Shown piece after piece: positions 17,274 to 25,704 of a DNA stretch of 64,000 nt. A model generated the notes under the pieces. The model was not told where the DNA came from. It did no database searches and was given only the letters and a program-made list of their open reading frames with translations. Numbering within the stretch: the first letter of the stretch is position 1; the number at the start of each line of letters is the position of its first letter. The translations under genes and the position numbers were made by a program. Source of the DNA: Alphaproteobacteria bacterium (GTDB taxonomy: Bacteria > Pseudomonadota > Alphaproteobacteria > CAAGCB01 > CAG-977); contig CAAGCB010000029.1 of NCBI GenBank assembly GCA_900768185.1, forward strand, positions 124,001 to 188,000, given 5' to 3'.

Positions 17274-17675
17274 TTATTCGTCCGTTTCGTCTGTTTCGTC
17301 CGTTTGCTTGAACTCCAGCTTCCGTCCGTCGGACGTCGTCAGAGTCAGATCGTCGCCGTCGCGTTCGAAAGAAACGACTTTTTCCAGCGCCTGCAGGTAA
17401 TCCTGTTCCGCCCGCATCAACGGTTCGGGACCCATCATCATGGTGACTCCCGCCGGTCCCAATCTTAATTTTTTGCCGTTTGCCTTATAGGTGCCGAAAT
17501 AAAGGTTGACGGCGGCTTTTCCGGCATAGCGGAGTTCCGCGGGATCAAAACTGATGGTGATCCGCGCGTCATTCATGGCGTTGATCAGCCGATATGTCCT
17601 GTTGTCCGGCTGTTCCGTTGACGCCGAACAGGCGGACAAAAGGCAGACCGTTAAAAAAGCAAAAAATTTTTTCAT
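17274..17675 (-). CDS. META-domain (HslJ-like) lipoprotein
   Basis: A 133-residue protein with a lipoprotein signal (MKKFFAFLTVCLLSAC, lipobox LSAC) and a META/HslJ-type beta domain: NRTYRLINAMNDARITISFD, NLYFGTYKANGKKLRL, GVTMMMGPEPLM and a final EYLQALEKV-like helix. Such proteins are outer-membrane lipoproteins of unclear function in envelope stress. The frame extends to 17822, but the ATG at 17675 starts the signal peptide after GGAGGACGGCT. The tail ends with a DET repeat. Confidence 0.8.
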   Translation of the reverse strand: MKKFFAFLTVCLLSACSASTEQPDNRTYRLINAMNDARITISFDPAELRYAGKAAVNLYFGTYKANGKKLRLGPAGVTMMMGPEPLMRAEQDYLQALEKVVSFERDGDDLTLTTSDGRKLEFKQTDETDETDE

Positions 17676-17963
17676 AGCCGTCCTCCGGTGAAATTGATCC
17701 GTTTGCCATTGTTGACGCTTTTCGGTTAAAATGCAAATCAAAAGCCTGTTTTGAATAGGGCTTTTTGAAAAAAAAGAATATGATATGTTGATCGGGAATG
17801 TTTGTTTCAAAAAGCACATCACGGAAAAGGGATGGAACGATAGTTTTTACCGAGTGATGTTTGTTTATACCAACATATTGATATTATTGAATAAATAGGC
17901 GTTAATGAAAGTTATGAGGGCAAACTGAAATATACTTTCCTTTGGCGGATTACCCCTCCGGAA

Positions 17964-17981
17964 GTTACCTCCGTGTTACCT
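17964..17981 (+). repeat. Left copy of island-flanking tandem motif (putative arm-type site)
   Basis: GTTACCT-CCGT-GTTACCT: two direct heptamers at an 11-bp pitch, 22 bp upstream of the integrase remnant. It matches the copy at 23047-23064 at 16 of 18 positions. Pairs spaced by one helical turn are typical of integrase arm-binding sites. The remainder of the 17676-18003 intergenic stretch is AT-rich with no gene seen. Confidence 0.55.
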
Positions 17982-18003
17982 CAAATCGAAAGGATAAACG
18001 CCT

Positions 18004-18835
18004 ATGAATATCAATAAATCTTTCATCAACAGCCTGTCTTTTACGGGCAAGGAAACGACCTATTTCGACGATAGCGTCAAGGGCTTCGGCGTCCGCGTCT
18101 GCAAATCGTCCGCGAGTTATATTCTGATGTATCGCAACGCCTACGGGCGGCAGAAGAAACTGACCATCTGCAAAACAACGCTGATGACGCCGACCGAAGC
18201 GCGGGACGAAGCCAAACGGCTTTTGGCTTTGGTCGTTCAGGGCAAAGACCTGGAACAGGAAAAACTGGAACGCCGCAAAGAATTGACGATCGGCGAACAC
18301 GGTTCTCGTCCCTTTGCGGTGTATGTTCGATTTCGCCCGTTCTTTGGGACTGGTGGACTTCAATCCGGTCAAGGAGTTGCTTCTTCAAATGAAAGACGCC
18401 GTTCAGCCGCAGAGTAATGACGAGTTTGTGTTTCCGAAATCGGGGAAAGGAACGGACGTTGCCAAGAACTTCTTTCAGGTTCACGTCAAATCAAAGCCAG
18501 GGTTTGCGAAGAAGAAAGTTCACAGTTTGCGGCACACGTTCGCGTCGATGGTGGCGGCGATCGGGTTTCCGGAAGCGATTGTCGCGAAACTGTTGGGACA
18601 CAAGCAACAGAGTATGACCGCGCGATACACGCACTTGACGGAAGACGCCGTTCAACAGGCGGCGGATAAAATAACGCGAAAGATTGCCGCGTTGCTCAAT
18701 ATTCTCGAACAATGCGCCAAGCAGGAGGACGTGAAGATGTTTCCGCGGGGGATTCATCTTTACAAGCTTCACCTTGTAAAGCCGGAGGAATATCCGCGTC
18801 CGATACCCGCCCGAAAACAGAGGGTGGCGGGGTGA
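18004..18835 (+). pseudogene. Tyrosine-recombinase integrase remnant (DUF4102 type)
   Basis: The first frame (18004 to about 18300) encodes an arm-binding DUF4102 domain (SLSFTGKETTYFDDSVKGFG, then RQKKLTICKTTLMTPTEARD). The reading then shifts frame, and from about 18314 a second frame gives the end of the core-binding domain (FDFARSLGLVDFNPV) and the catalytic C-terminus with HSLRHTFAS, LLGHKQ and the nucleophile in TARYTHLT. About 130 residues, including the first catalytic arginine region, are missing compared with about 400-residue relatives. The gene cannot make an active recombinase. Confidence 0.88.
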
Positions 18836-19043
18836 TCCGAGAGGGGCGAAGTCCCTTTGGCAAGGGCGCAAAAGTTTTGCGCTAACTTGCTATGGTAGAT
18901 TTTTTCTGCCGCGGCAAAGAACCGGAAACAAGGGAATACCGACGAAACAAGACACTACGGACGAATACGATTGTAAACGACCGAATACGAACCCTACCGA
19001 TAGATTTTCGCCGCCGAGGAAAGAATGAAAAGCCGACCATCTT
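18836..19043. other. Spacer with a GC-rich hairpin
   Basis: No gene seen. GCGCAAAA-G-TTTTGCGC (18866-18882) is a perfect inverted repeat just after the integrase remnant; it lacks a following T run, so it is not a clear terminator. The rest is unremarkable spacer downstream of both converging genes. Confidence 0.4.
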
Positions 19044-19889
19044 TTAAGAAAAATTTTTGATTTTATGGATTTTTTTATGAACGCTATCCGGCAAGGCGAT
19101 TAAATTCCCTTTTATCATTGTTCCGTTTTCATCCCAATAGGTCGGCGTGTTATGATGTCCGTTGTTATCAATATGATGAATTTGCAATTCATCTGCGTTT
19201 TTTAATTCATTAAAAGCCTTTTTCAGGTTTTCTTCATCGCCATATCCGCATTTTTCTTTAATGTAATCTATGAAATCATTATTACCTTCTTCCATTTTTT
19301 TTAAAGTATCTTCTTTCATTTTAAACGCTTCGGTAACCAGCTCATAAACCAACCATTCCTCACCGTTTATGTTAACAACCAGATAGCCATTATATGTTTC
19401 AAATTTCTGTTGTGAGTTATTCCAAAAAAGACTTTCGTATTGAGATAAAATGAAATGAAAATTTTCGCATTTTTTGACAAGTTTCTTTCTTAAATAAACC
19501 TTTTTTTCGCTATCACAATTTAATTTACAACCTTTACATCCCTTGCAAAAACCGCTTTCTCCTTTACATCTTATCGGAATACCGACGCGCCCGAAATTGC
19601 TGACCTGCAACATGCCTGCGATATTATCACGAAGAGCTTCGGCCTTTTTAGGCAACATATCTTCGCAAACATCTTTATTATATCCGGTCAAATCTTTCCA
19701 TTCTTCTCTATTTCCGTTTAGATCAAACAAATCGCACGGATGGCTCGCAAAGGAAACGGGGACTTTGTCATAAAAAAGTCCTGTCTGTCCCTGGTCTTTC
19801 CAACAAAGAGCCAATGCTAAATAAGGCGTGTATTCGGATGATACTTTTTTGATGGATTCAACAGTTTTCTGTTCTTGATTGGCGTTCAT
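19044..19889 (-). CDS. NUMOD/HNH homing-endonuclease-like protein with inserted cysteine cluster
   Basis: A 281-residue protein. Residues about 62-103 look like a NUMOD4 module (EEWKDLTGY ... QVSNFGRV at 95-102); 166-190 (YNGYLVVNING, VYELVTEAF) matches the strand-helix that precedes HNH in these proteins; 238-275 is HNH-like (His238-His239 in IHHIDNNG, Asn262 in GNLIAL, His271 and His275 in SVHKKIHK). Between NUMOD and HNH is an extra cysteine cluster (Cys108, 115, 118, 121, 125) that could bind zinc. Expected to nick or cut DNA, but activity is inferred. It follows the ankyrin gene with a 4-nt overlap, so both are made from one transcript. AT-rich. Confidence 0.75.
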   Translation of the reverse strand: MNANQEQKTVESIKKVSSEYTPYLALALCWKDQGQTGLFYDKVPVSFASHPCDLFDLNGNREEWKDLTGYNKDVCEDMLPKKAEALRDNIAGMLQVSNFGRVGIPIRCKGESGFCKGCKGCKLNCDSEKKVYLRKKLVKKCENFHFILSQYESLFWNNSQQKFETYNGYLVVNINGEEWLVYELVTEAFKMKEDTLKKMEEGNNDFIDYIKEKCGYGDEENLKKAFNELKNADELQIHHIDNNGHHNTPTYWDENGTMIKGNLIALPDSVHKKIHKIKNFS

Positions 19890-21511
19890 TTCTTATTCCC
19901 TTCAAATTGTTCAATAATTTCTTTTTGATGTTCGTTCGCGATATCGCGAGCGGATTGTCCTTTATCCGTTTTGATGTCGGGGTTTGCTCCCCGTTCCAAC
20001 AGTAGTTTTAAGGTTTTGTCATTGGCCTCGGATTTGATCGCCTGATAAAACGCCGTCAGATTGTCTTTCGTAGTTTCGTTGATTCGCGCTCCGGCGTCCA
20101 GTATTTTTCGAATGACTGGCGTTTTGTATTTATACCGCAGAGCCAGCATCAAAATCGTTCCGAAAGCGTACTGCGTGACGTTCACGTCTTCGCCACAGTC
20201 GATAAAATCCATAATAACGAAAGGCGGATAACGCATCATCAACGCCCTTTGTAAAGCCGTTTCGTTGCCCGCGTCGATTTTTAAATATTCGATCAGTTTG
20301 TTTGTTTCTTTATTTTCAATCAGCTTTTTCACTTTGTTTTTGGCAATTTGAGCGTGAATTTCGCTAATCGGAAAAATCAGGCTGTCCGCAATCGGCAGAC
20401 CGTGATGAACCGCGACCTGATACGCCGCTTTCATTTTTTCTTCCAACACTTCCATCTTTTCCGGATTTTTTTTGACCGTATCGCACAAGGCTGTAAAAAC
20501 CTTAGGATCGGGGCATTTCAAAACCGCCGTGCAGAGCAGGGACAACGCTTCGTCTTCAAAATCGTTGCCGTATTCCAGTAAAGTTTTTACGATTTTCACG
20601 CCTTTATTGTCATAAACGGCGCGTTTTAAAACGGAAAAGCCCGAAGAAAGAATTGAAGATACCATTTTTTCGGTCGCGTGAATGTCCGCGCCGGCGTCTA
20701 AAACAGCTTTGATCACGGCGGGATCGTCGCTGAAACGCAAAGCGTAAAACAAAGGGCGGATGAAGACGGGCGTAAAACCGTTGACATTAACTCCGGATTT
20801 TAAAACAGCACGGACGGCTACGGCGTCTTTCCCTGCTTTGACGGCGTGGCAAAAACGCGCGGAATGATTGTCGTCGATAGCTTCCGCGTCGAGCAGTTCT
20901 TTGATGATTTCCGGATCCTGCGCCAATAAAACGGCACGCTGCAAGACGGTTCTTTGATGCCCTTTGCCGTCATCGACCGCTGCGGCATTCACGTCGCCGC
21001 CGTTTTTGATCCATTGACGGACTTCGGCAAGCGATACATTTCCGAAGTCGAAAACAGAGTTTTTCTCATACCTTGAAAGGCTTCTTAAAAAAGGACTGTT
21101 GCAAATTTCCGCCAGATCGACGGGATAAAGCCCGTTTTCGTCGCAGATGTTAAAATCTGCACCGTGCTTATGCAAAACGGAAAAGACGTCTTCTTTCGCT
21201 TCCTTCGCCGCAATCATCAATAACGTGTCCGTGCCGTCAACGGTTTCGTTGATATCCGAAACGGTTTCAAGCAAGACGTCCAGATTTTCCGGCGTCTGTT
21301 GAATGACCGCGAGCTGAAAAAACGATGCCGGAAGTCCTGTTTCAAACAGCAATTTAACCCGCCTGACCAACGTTTTTAAAACCTTCGTTTCCCGGCATAA
21401 TCCGGCGATGAACATAAAAAAAGTATCGATTTCTTCAACGCTTGCACCTCGGATTTCCGGTTCAAGAGCTTTCCAGTCCGTTTCTCGTCCGATCATTTCC
21501 CTGCAAATCAT
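19886..21511 (-). CDS. Ankyrin-repeat protein coupled to the HNH gene
   Basis: A 541-residue protein of degenerate ankyrin repeats, for example DTLLMIAAKEAKEDVFSVL, HGADFNICDENGLYPVDLA, VLDAGADIHATEK, ILDAGARINETT and LLLERGANPDIKTDKGQSA. No signal peptide or membrane segment, so it is cytoplasmic and likely binds another protein. The ATG at 21511 has GGAGG 6 nt before it; the frame extends to 21550. It is promoter-proximal in the operon with the nuclease gene, the order often used for an inhibitor or targeting partner; that role is inference. Divergent from the WYL regulator. Confidence 0.85.
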   Translation of the reverse strand: MICREMIGRETDWKALEPEIRGASVEEIDTFFMFIAGLCRETKVLKTLVRRVKLLFETGLPASFFQLAVIQQTPENLDVLLETVSDINETVDGTDTLLMIAAKEAKEDVFSVLHKHGADFNICDENGLYPVDLAEICNSPFLRSLSRYEKNSVFDFGNVSLAEVRQWIKNGGDVNAAAVDDGKGHQRTVLQRAVLLAQDPEIIKELLDAEAIDDNHSARFCHAVKAGKDAVAVRAVLKSGVNVNGFTPVFIRPLFYALRFSDDPAVIKAVLDAGADIHATEKMVSSILSSGFSVLKRAVYDNKGVKIVKTLLEYGNDFEDEALSLLCTAVLKCPDPKVFTALCDTVKKNPEKMEVLEEKMKAAYQVAVHHGLPIADSLIFPISEIHAQIAKNKVKKLIENKETNKLIEYLKIDAGNETALQRALMMRYPPFVIMDFIDCGEDVNVTQYAFGTILMLALRYKYKTPVIRKILDAGARINETTKDNLTAFYQAIKSEANDKTLKLLLERGANPDIKTDKGQSARDIANEHQKEIIEQFEGNKK

Positions 21512-21522
21512 TTTTTCCTCCG

Positions 21523-21584
21523 TTTTTATCAAAGACTTGATTATAAACACGGCGATATGTCAAAATCGGTCATATTGATAAAAA
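21523..21584. promoter_or_regulatory. Divergent promoter with 10-bp inverted repeat (candidate WYL operator)
   Basis: TTTTTATCAA (21523-21532) and its exact inverse TTGATAAAAA (21575-21584) frame the 88-bp gap between the ankyrin operon and the WYL gene. Inside lies a smaller repeat ATATG / CATAT (21555-21559 and 21571-21575). The symmetry fits a dimeric regulator controlling both directions. Binding by the WYL protein is inference. Confidence 0.5.
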
Positions 21585-21599
21585 GGGACTTCAAAAAAA

Positions 21600-22592
21600 A
21601 TGCGATTGGAAAAAATAAAGAACATCTTATTACTGATCAAGATGATGCGTTCGTCTGCATCAGGCGTTTCGTTGGAAGACATCACAAAGACGTTCAACGT
21701 CAGCTATCGCACTGCGCAAAGAATGATTGCCGCCGTATCGGATCCCGATCTTGCTTTGGGCGTTGAAACCGTCGATTTCTGGGACACGGTCAAACGATGG
21801 CGAATCAGTAGGAAAGAGCAAAAAGATGATTTTTTTACAAGAGACGATTTGTTTTGTTTGAAAGAGATTGAGAATCTGCTGTCAACACAAAATGCGGACA
21901 GGCTGAAACGATTGTTGATTGGACTTGAAGCAAAAATCAAGAACAGATTGCCGGAAAAAATGCTGAAAAAAACGGAAGCGGATATGAACGACAAAAACGA
22001 AACGGAGATTTATCTGCAACATCCGGTCAACCGCTTTACGGCGGAAAATGAAAAAGTCATAAGCTTGATTAAACAGGCGGCAGACTCTTTTCATAAAATG
22101 TCTTTTTCTTATACAACGTCAGTGGGAAAAGTTGCCGAACGATGCGTTTCTCCGTATGGCATCATTCATCATTTCGGAAAATCCTATCTGATTGCCGAAG
22201 AAAACGAGGAAATACTGACTTTTAACATCCTGAACATCAGGGATACCAAATCAACGAAACAAACGTTTTATAAGCCTGCCGATTTTTCGCTGAAAGAATA
22301 TGCTTGTCAGAACGCCGTCGGTATTTTTCACGGCGACGAAGAAAATATCGTTCTGCTTTTCGCAAAGGAAGCGGCATCGTTTATTGAAAATTACAGTTTC
22401 CATCCGACTCAAAAAATGAAAAAAAACAAAGACGGAAGCATTACGTTGTCAATGAGAACGGGCGGATTACGGGAACTTTGCTATTTTTTGGTCGCGTGGG
22501 AGGATTCTGTTCAGATCATTGCTCCCGAACGGTTAAAACAAACGATGCGTGATGTTTTAAACAAAGCTACAAAACAGCTTGAAAATTTTTAA
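21600..22592 (+). CDS. WYL-domain transcriptional regulator
   Basis: A 330-residue DeoR/YafY-like regulator: N-terminal winged helix (GVSLEDITKTFNVSYRTAQRMI), a linker, a WYL domain (about 150-230, with SFSYTT, VSPYGIIHHFGKSYLIAE and FNILNIRDTK) and a C-terminal WCX-type domain (IVLLFAKEAASFIENY ... MRTGGLRELCYFLVAWEDSVQIIAP). WYL proteins sense ligands, often nucleic acid, and commonly control phage-defence loci (BrxR and CapW types). It is divergent from the ankyrin-HNH operon with an inverted repeat between. The ribosome site is weak; start at the first ATG. Confidence 0.88.
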   Translation: MRLEKIKNILLLIKMMRSSASGVSLEDITKTFNVSYRTAQRMIAAVSDPDLALGVETVDFWDTVKRWRISRKEQKDDFFTRDDLFCLKEIENLLSTQNADRLKRLLIGLEAKIKNRLPEKMLKKTEADMNDKNETEIYLQHPVNRFTAENEKVISLIKQAADSFHKMSFSYTTSVGKVAERCVSPYGIIHHFGKSYLIAEENEEILTFNILNIRDTKSTKQTFYKPADFSLKEYACQNAVGIFHGDEENIVLLFAKEAASFIENYSFHPTQKMKKNKDGSITLSMRTGGLRELCYFLVAWEDSVQIIAPERLKQTMRDVLNKATKQLENF

Positions 22593-23046
22593 AGGTCGTT
22601 TTCAGAAATCATTTTTAATATGACAGTGGTATAGAACAATCTTTTTTCCTAAAAAAGAAAAACAATGGCCTGAATAATTGAAGAAAGGAAAGGCTTTTCT
22701 TTTTATTTCGACGATCAGAGAGCGGTAAGACTTCCATCTGTCGCATCTTTTCATTGGATTTATTTTTACAGGTGGACAGAACAAGGCAGACGGATAAAAA
22801 TGAGTGAGTGGGCAGGATACGCAATTCGTAATACGAATGCTTACCGGTGAACTCTGCGAGGCATTTGCCGACGGCAAAGAGGAAAAAAACGCACGGTCAG
22901 ATTTTTTATTTTTGCCATCTATCAGCCGGATGATTTTCCGTTGCTAAAAATCCGTTCTTGTTTTACTTTAACAACAGAGTGAATAGTCCATAAAATTATT
23001 CTCTCATCGGAAATCTTCGGAAGATTTCGGCAAAGGTTTTTATTCT
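22593..23046. other. AT-rich intergenic stretch at the island's right end
   Basis: No convincing gene. A leftward frame of about 90 codons (22602-22877) lacks a ribosome site and reads as low-quality protein. It contains an inverted repeat near GCAATTCGTA / TACGAATGC at about 22819-22838. The right-hand tandem GTTACCT motif follows. Confidence 0.4.
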
Positions 23047-23064
23047 GTTACCTCGCTGTTACCT
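23047..23064 (+). repeat. Right copy of island-flanking tandem motif
   Basis: GTTACCT-CGCT-GTTACCT, differing from the left copy (17964-17981) only in the spacer. It lies 125 bp before the EFR1 gene and marks the right end of the accessory island. Confidence 0.55.
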
Positions 23065-23188
23065 GCCGCCGTTTTCGATAATATCAAGAAACATCAAAAA
23101 CATCGTTTTTATGTTTCACTTCAACAGGTTGTAAAATACCATCAAAACCTTAAACCCGTTGTTTGAACAAAAGGATAGAGGCGGAAGA

Positions 23189-23950
23189 ATGATTTTTTAT
23201 TTTTCAGGAACGGGAAATTCGCGCTGGGTCGCCGAAGAATTGGCACGTCAATTAAACGATAAAGCCGTTTTCATTCCCGAAGCCCGATCGGAATATCAGC
23301 CGGCGGCTGATGAAAAAATCGGATTTGTTTTTCCCGTTTACGCGTGGTCGGCGCCAAAGTGCGTGTTTGATTTTATCCGGCGCGTCAGGTTTGAAAAATA
23401 TGACGGCAACTTTGTTTATTTCGTCTGCACTTGTCACACGCAAACAGGCAGGATCGACCGCATTATGCAAAAAGCGTTAAAAGAAAGGGGCATGCGTTGC
23501 GATGCGGGATTTTCGCTGAAAATGCCGAATAATTATCTGCTGGCGCCGTTTGTGCGCGCGGATCGTGAAAAAAAGAAACGGCAGCTGATTGCTCGGGCGC
23601 AGGTGCGTTTGGGATTAATAGCCGATTCTTTGAAAAAAGATGAAAAAACGTTTCGCCTGACACGCGGGTTTGGCGCGTCGGTATTGTCGGGAATCGGTCG
23701 ACCGCTGTTTGAAAAACTTATGACGGTGAAGGGATTTTACGCAACGGACGCCTGCAATCAATGCGGTCTGTGCGCCAAAGTTTGTCCCGTCGGCAATATC
23801 AGTGTTTCGCAAAAACCGGTCTGGGGCGATCACTGTGAAATGTGTCAGGCATGCCTGAATTATTGTCCTTGTCAGGCGATACAGTACGGACATTACACGA
23901 AAAACAAAAAACGATACGTTTTTTCCAAAAGTCTGCTGAGCGGCGATTAA
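23189..23950 (+). CDS. EFR1-family flavodoxin-ferredoxin fusion
   Basis: A 253-residue redox protein: a flavodoxin-like N-terminal domain (MIFYFSGTGNSRWVAEELA, FVFPVYAWSAP, FVYFVCTCHTQTG) and a C-terminal pair of [4Fe-4S] sites (CNQCGLCAKVCPVGNI and CEMCQACLNYCPCQAIQ). It carries low-potential electrons in anaerobes; the partner is unknown. The ATG at 23189 (GGCGGAAGA before it) begins at the flavodoxin strand, so that start is chosen over 23159. The stop overlaps the converging DUF2207 gene in TTAA. Confidence 0.9.
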   Translation: MIFYFSGTGNSRWVAEELARQLNDKAVFIPEARSEYQPAADEKIGFVFPVYAWSAPKCVFDFIRRVRFEKYDGNFVYFVCTCHTQTGRIDRIMQKALKERGMRCDAGFSLKMPNNYLLAPFVRADREKKKRQLIARAQVRLGLIADSLKKDEKTFRLTRGFGASVLSGIGRPLFEKLMTVKGFYATDACNQCGLCAKVCPVGNISVSQKPVWGDHCEMCQACLNYCPCQAIQYGHYTKNKKRYVFSKSLLSGD

Positions 23951-25695
23951 CGACCGCCGCCGCCTCCGCCGCCGAAACCGCCGCCGGAAAATCCGCCGCC
24001 GCCCGATCCGGATCGTGACGGGGGCGTGCAGGACGCCGTCGCGCAGGAATTGAATCCGCTGAAATCGGACGCGCGGAACCGCCCGCCCGAATACCATGAC
24101 GGACAGTATTGCGACATATCGGTCAGACGGCGCATTTTATTTTCCCATTCCTTTTCCAGTCCGAACAAAACGGCATAGGGCAGCAGTTTTTCCATTTTGG
24201 TGAAATCCGCGGGCGCGGGAAGTTTCGTGTCGACAGCCTTTAAAAACATCTTGATGCCGTCCGAATGGGCGATGATGTCCGTTCCCCGCCGCGTCGGACG
24301 AACAATCAGGTGCGCGTAAATCAAAATCGCCAGCCCGCCCGCCGCGTAGAAAGCAAACACCGGCGGCAGATCCGGATTGTTTTCGGACATCGCGATCCCC
24401 ATCATGGAAAAATGAAAAGCGACGAAAGCGAAAGTGAAAACGGATATGAATTTGAACGTCCGTGTCGCAATCATTATCAGAACGCCTTTTCCCGCCGGAA
24501 TCATAAAGAGCAGGTAAAACGCGAAAAGCGCGGTCAAAGGCAGAGCATCCGCCCGCGCCAGTTGAAACGCCGTCAATCCCGACAACAAAAGAATCGCAAT
24601 GACGATCAGTTTCCGATTCGCGGCAAAATAGTCTGCCGCTTTCGCCGCCAGAAATTTTTTCAGCGCGTTCCGGCACTTGTTCATTTCGGCGGAATATTTG
24701 CCTTTTAATCGCACGGGAAAGCACAGGTTTTTATCAAGGATTTTTTCTTCGCCGTTTTTGGGGGCGCGCGCCTTTTCGATCAAAAAATCGTCAGTGCCGT
24801 CGGAACGGATTTTCAGAAATCCGGAAACGCCCCCTTGCAGTAAAGCGGCGGACAGGCTTGAGCCGTCGTCGCGACCGTAACTGTCGATAAAATGCGCCAT
24901 TGCGGGGGTCGTGTCGGGAATGACGTCGAAACGCGGCATGACGGCGGGCTTTTCAGGGTCAACGCCGTACAGCGCCCAAGTGACAACCAGATAAGCCAAC
25001 AAAATCAGCGCCGACAGCCGCACAAGCCGTTCTGTCGAAAAGCGGTCGCGCAAAGAAACTGGCAGGGCGTCGACAAATCCTTTTTCAAACCCGACGGCGA
25101 TGGTCAGTCCCTCGTTCGGGTTTAAATAAGCGGCTGAAAAAAAGTCCGTGTCGGGATCAAACGCGGCGGGCGTTTTGCTTCTCCGCTTTCCGGCGTAGCT
25201 TGCGGTTTGCAGAACTTTCGCGCCGTGCGGAACGATAACGCGGGCTGACGCTTTTTCAATCGGAAAATTCCAATCGTTGCCCGTGACGTTCCAGTAGACT
25301 TCGTCATAGCCGTCGAATGCCCGTACAATGTTAGACGCCTGATAGGTGATTTCAAACGTGTACAATCCGTTATGCGGCAAAAATTCGTCCGTTCCCGTGT
25401 TGATGCGGAACCGTCCGTTCGCGTTTTCCGTGAAGTAAGGTTCGGGCTTTCCGTCGCGCCTGACCGAAAGGACGCGGTAGCCGACGCCGCGCGTCCACGG
25501 CAGGTCGCGATATATGCCGCGCCTGATTTGCTTTCCTTCGCGGTTGACGGTAATGCGTTCCGAAACGGTGACGGAGGCGTCCGATTCAACCCGAATCGTC
25601 GATTCAAAATTTTTTATCATCTCGCACCCCGCGGCGGCGGGGAACGAAAACAGCCAGACGAACAGCAGGGCGAACGCGAACGGCGGACGTTTCAT
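23947..25695 (-). CDS. DUF2207-domain membrane protein
   Basis: A 582-residue exported membrane protein. After a signal peptide (residues 1-22) comes the DUF2207 beta domain (FESTIRVESDASVTVSERITV, then RRGIYRDLPWTRG), a first membrane helix near residue 240, a cluster of helices around 360-470, and a glycine-rich tail ending in SGGGFGGGGGGGR. Such proteins are usually encoded beside lemA, as here (9 nt away). Function unknown; an envelope role is presumed. Confidence 0.88.
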   Translation of the reverse strand: MKRPPFAFALLFVWLFSFPAAAGCEMIKNFESTIRVESDASVTVSERITVNREGKQIRRGIYRDLPWTRGVGYRVLSVRRDGKPEPYFTENANGRFRINTGTDEFLPHNGLYTFEITYQASNIVRAFDGYDEVYWNVTGNDWNFPIEKASARVIVPHGAKVLQTASYAGKRRSKTPAAFDPDTDFFSAAYLNPNEGLTIAVGFEKGFVDALPVSLRDRFSTERLVRLSALILLAYLVVTWALYGVDPEKPAVMPRFDVIPDTTPAMAHFIDSYGRDDGSSLSAALLQGGVSGFLKIRSDGTDDFLIEKARAPKNGEEKILDKNLCFPVRLKGKYSAEMNKCRNALKKFLAAKAADYFAANRKLIVIAILLLSGLTAFQLARADALPLTALFAFYLLFMIPAGKGVLIMIATRTFKFISVFTFAFVAFHFSMMGIAMSENNPDLPPVFAFYAAGGLAILIYAHLIVRPTRRGTDIIAHSDGIKMFLKAVDTKLPAPADFTKMEKLLPYAVLFGLEKEWENKMRRLTDMSQYCPSWYSGGRFRASDFSGFNSCATASCTPPSRSGSGGGGFSGGGFGGGGGGGR

Positions 25696-25704
25696 GACGC
25701 CTCC

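Larger units (their letters stand above)
17964..23064. mobile_element. Decayed integrative island carrying WYL / ankyrin / NUMOD-HNH genes
   Basis: About 5.1 kb bounded by near-identical tandem GTTACCT motifs. It holds a broken tyrosine integrase at its left end, a leftward nuclease-ankyrin operon and a divergent WYL regulator. The cargo genes are clearly more AT-rich and more lysine- and AAA-rich than the flanking chromosomal genes, which fits horizontal acquisition. No core attachment repeat was identified with confidence, so the exact ends are uncertain and the flanking motifs probably mark only the arm regions. Confidence 0.55.

Noticed and set aside
22602..22877. Leftward 91-codon frame as a gene
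   Set aside because: No ribosome site, cysteine- and proline-rich random-looking composition, and it covers a region with an inverted repeat at the island's end.
17676..23188. Core attachment repeat of the island
   Set aside because: The best candidate (GGTT-AAAAT-CAAAA-like sequences near 17709 and 23126) has several mismatches and gaps, so I do not call it.
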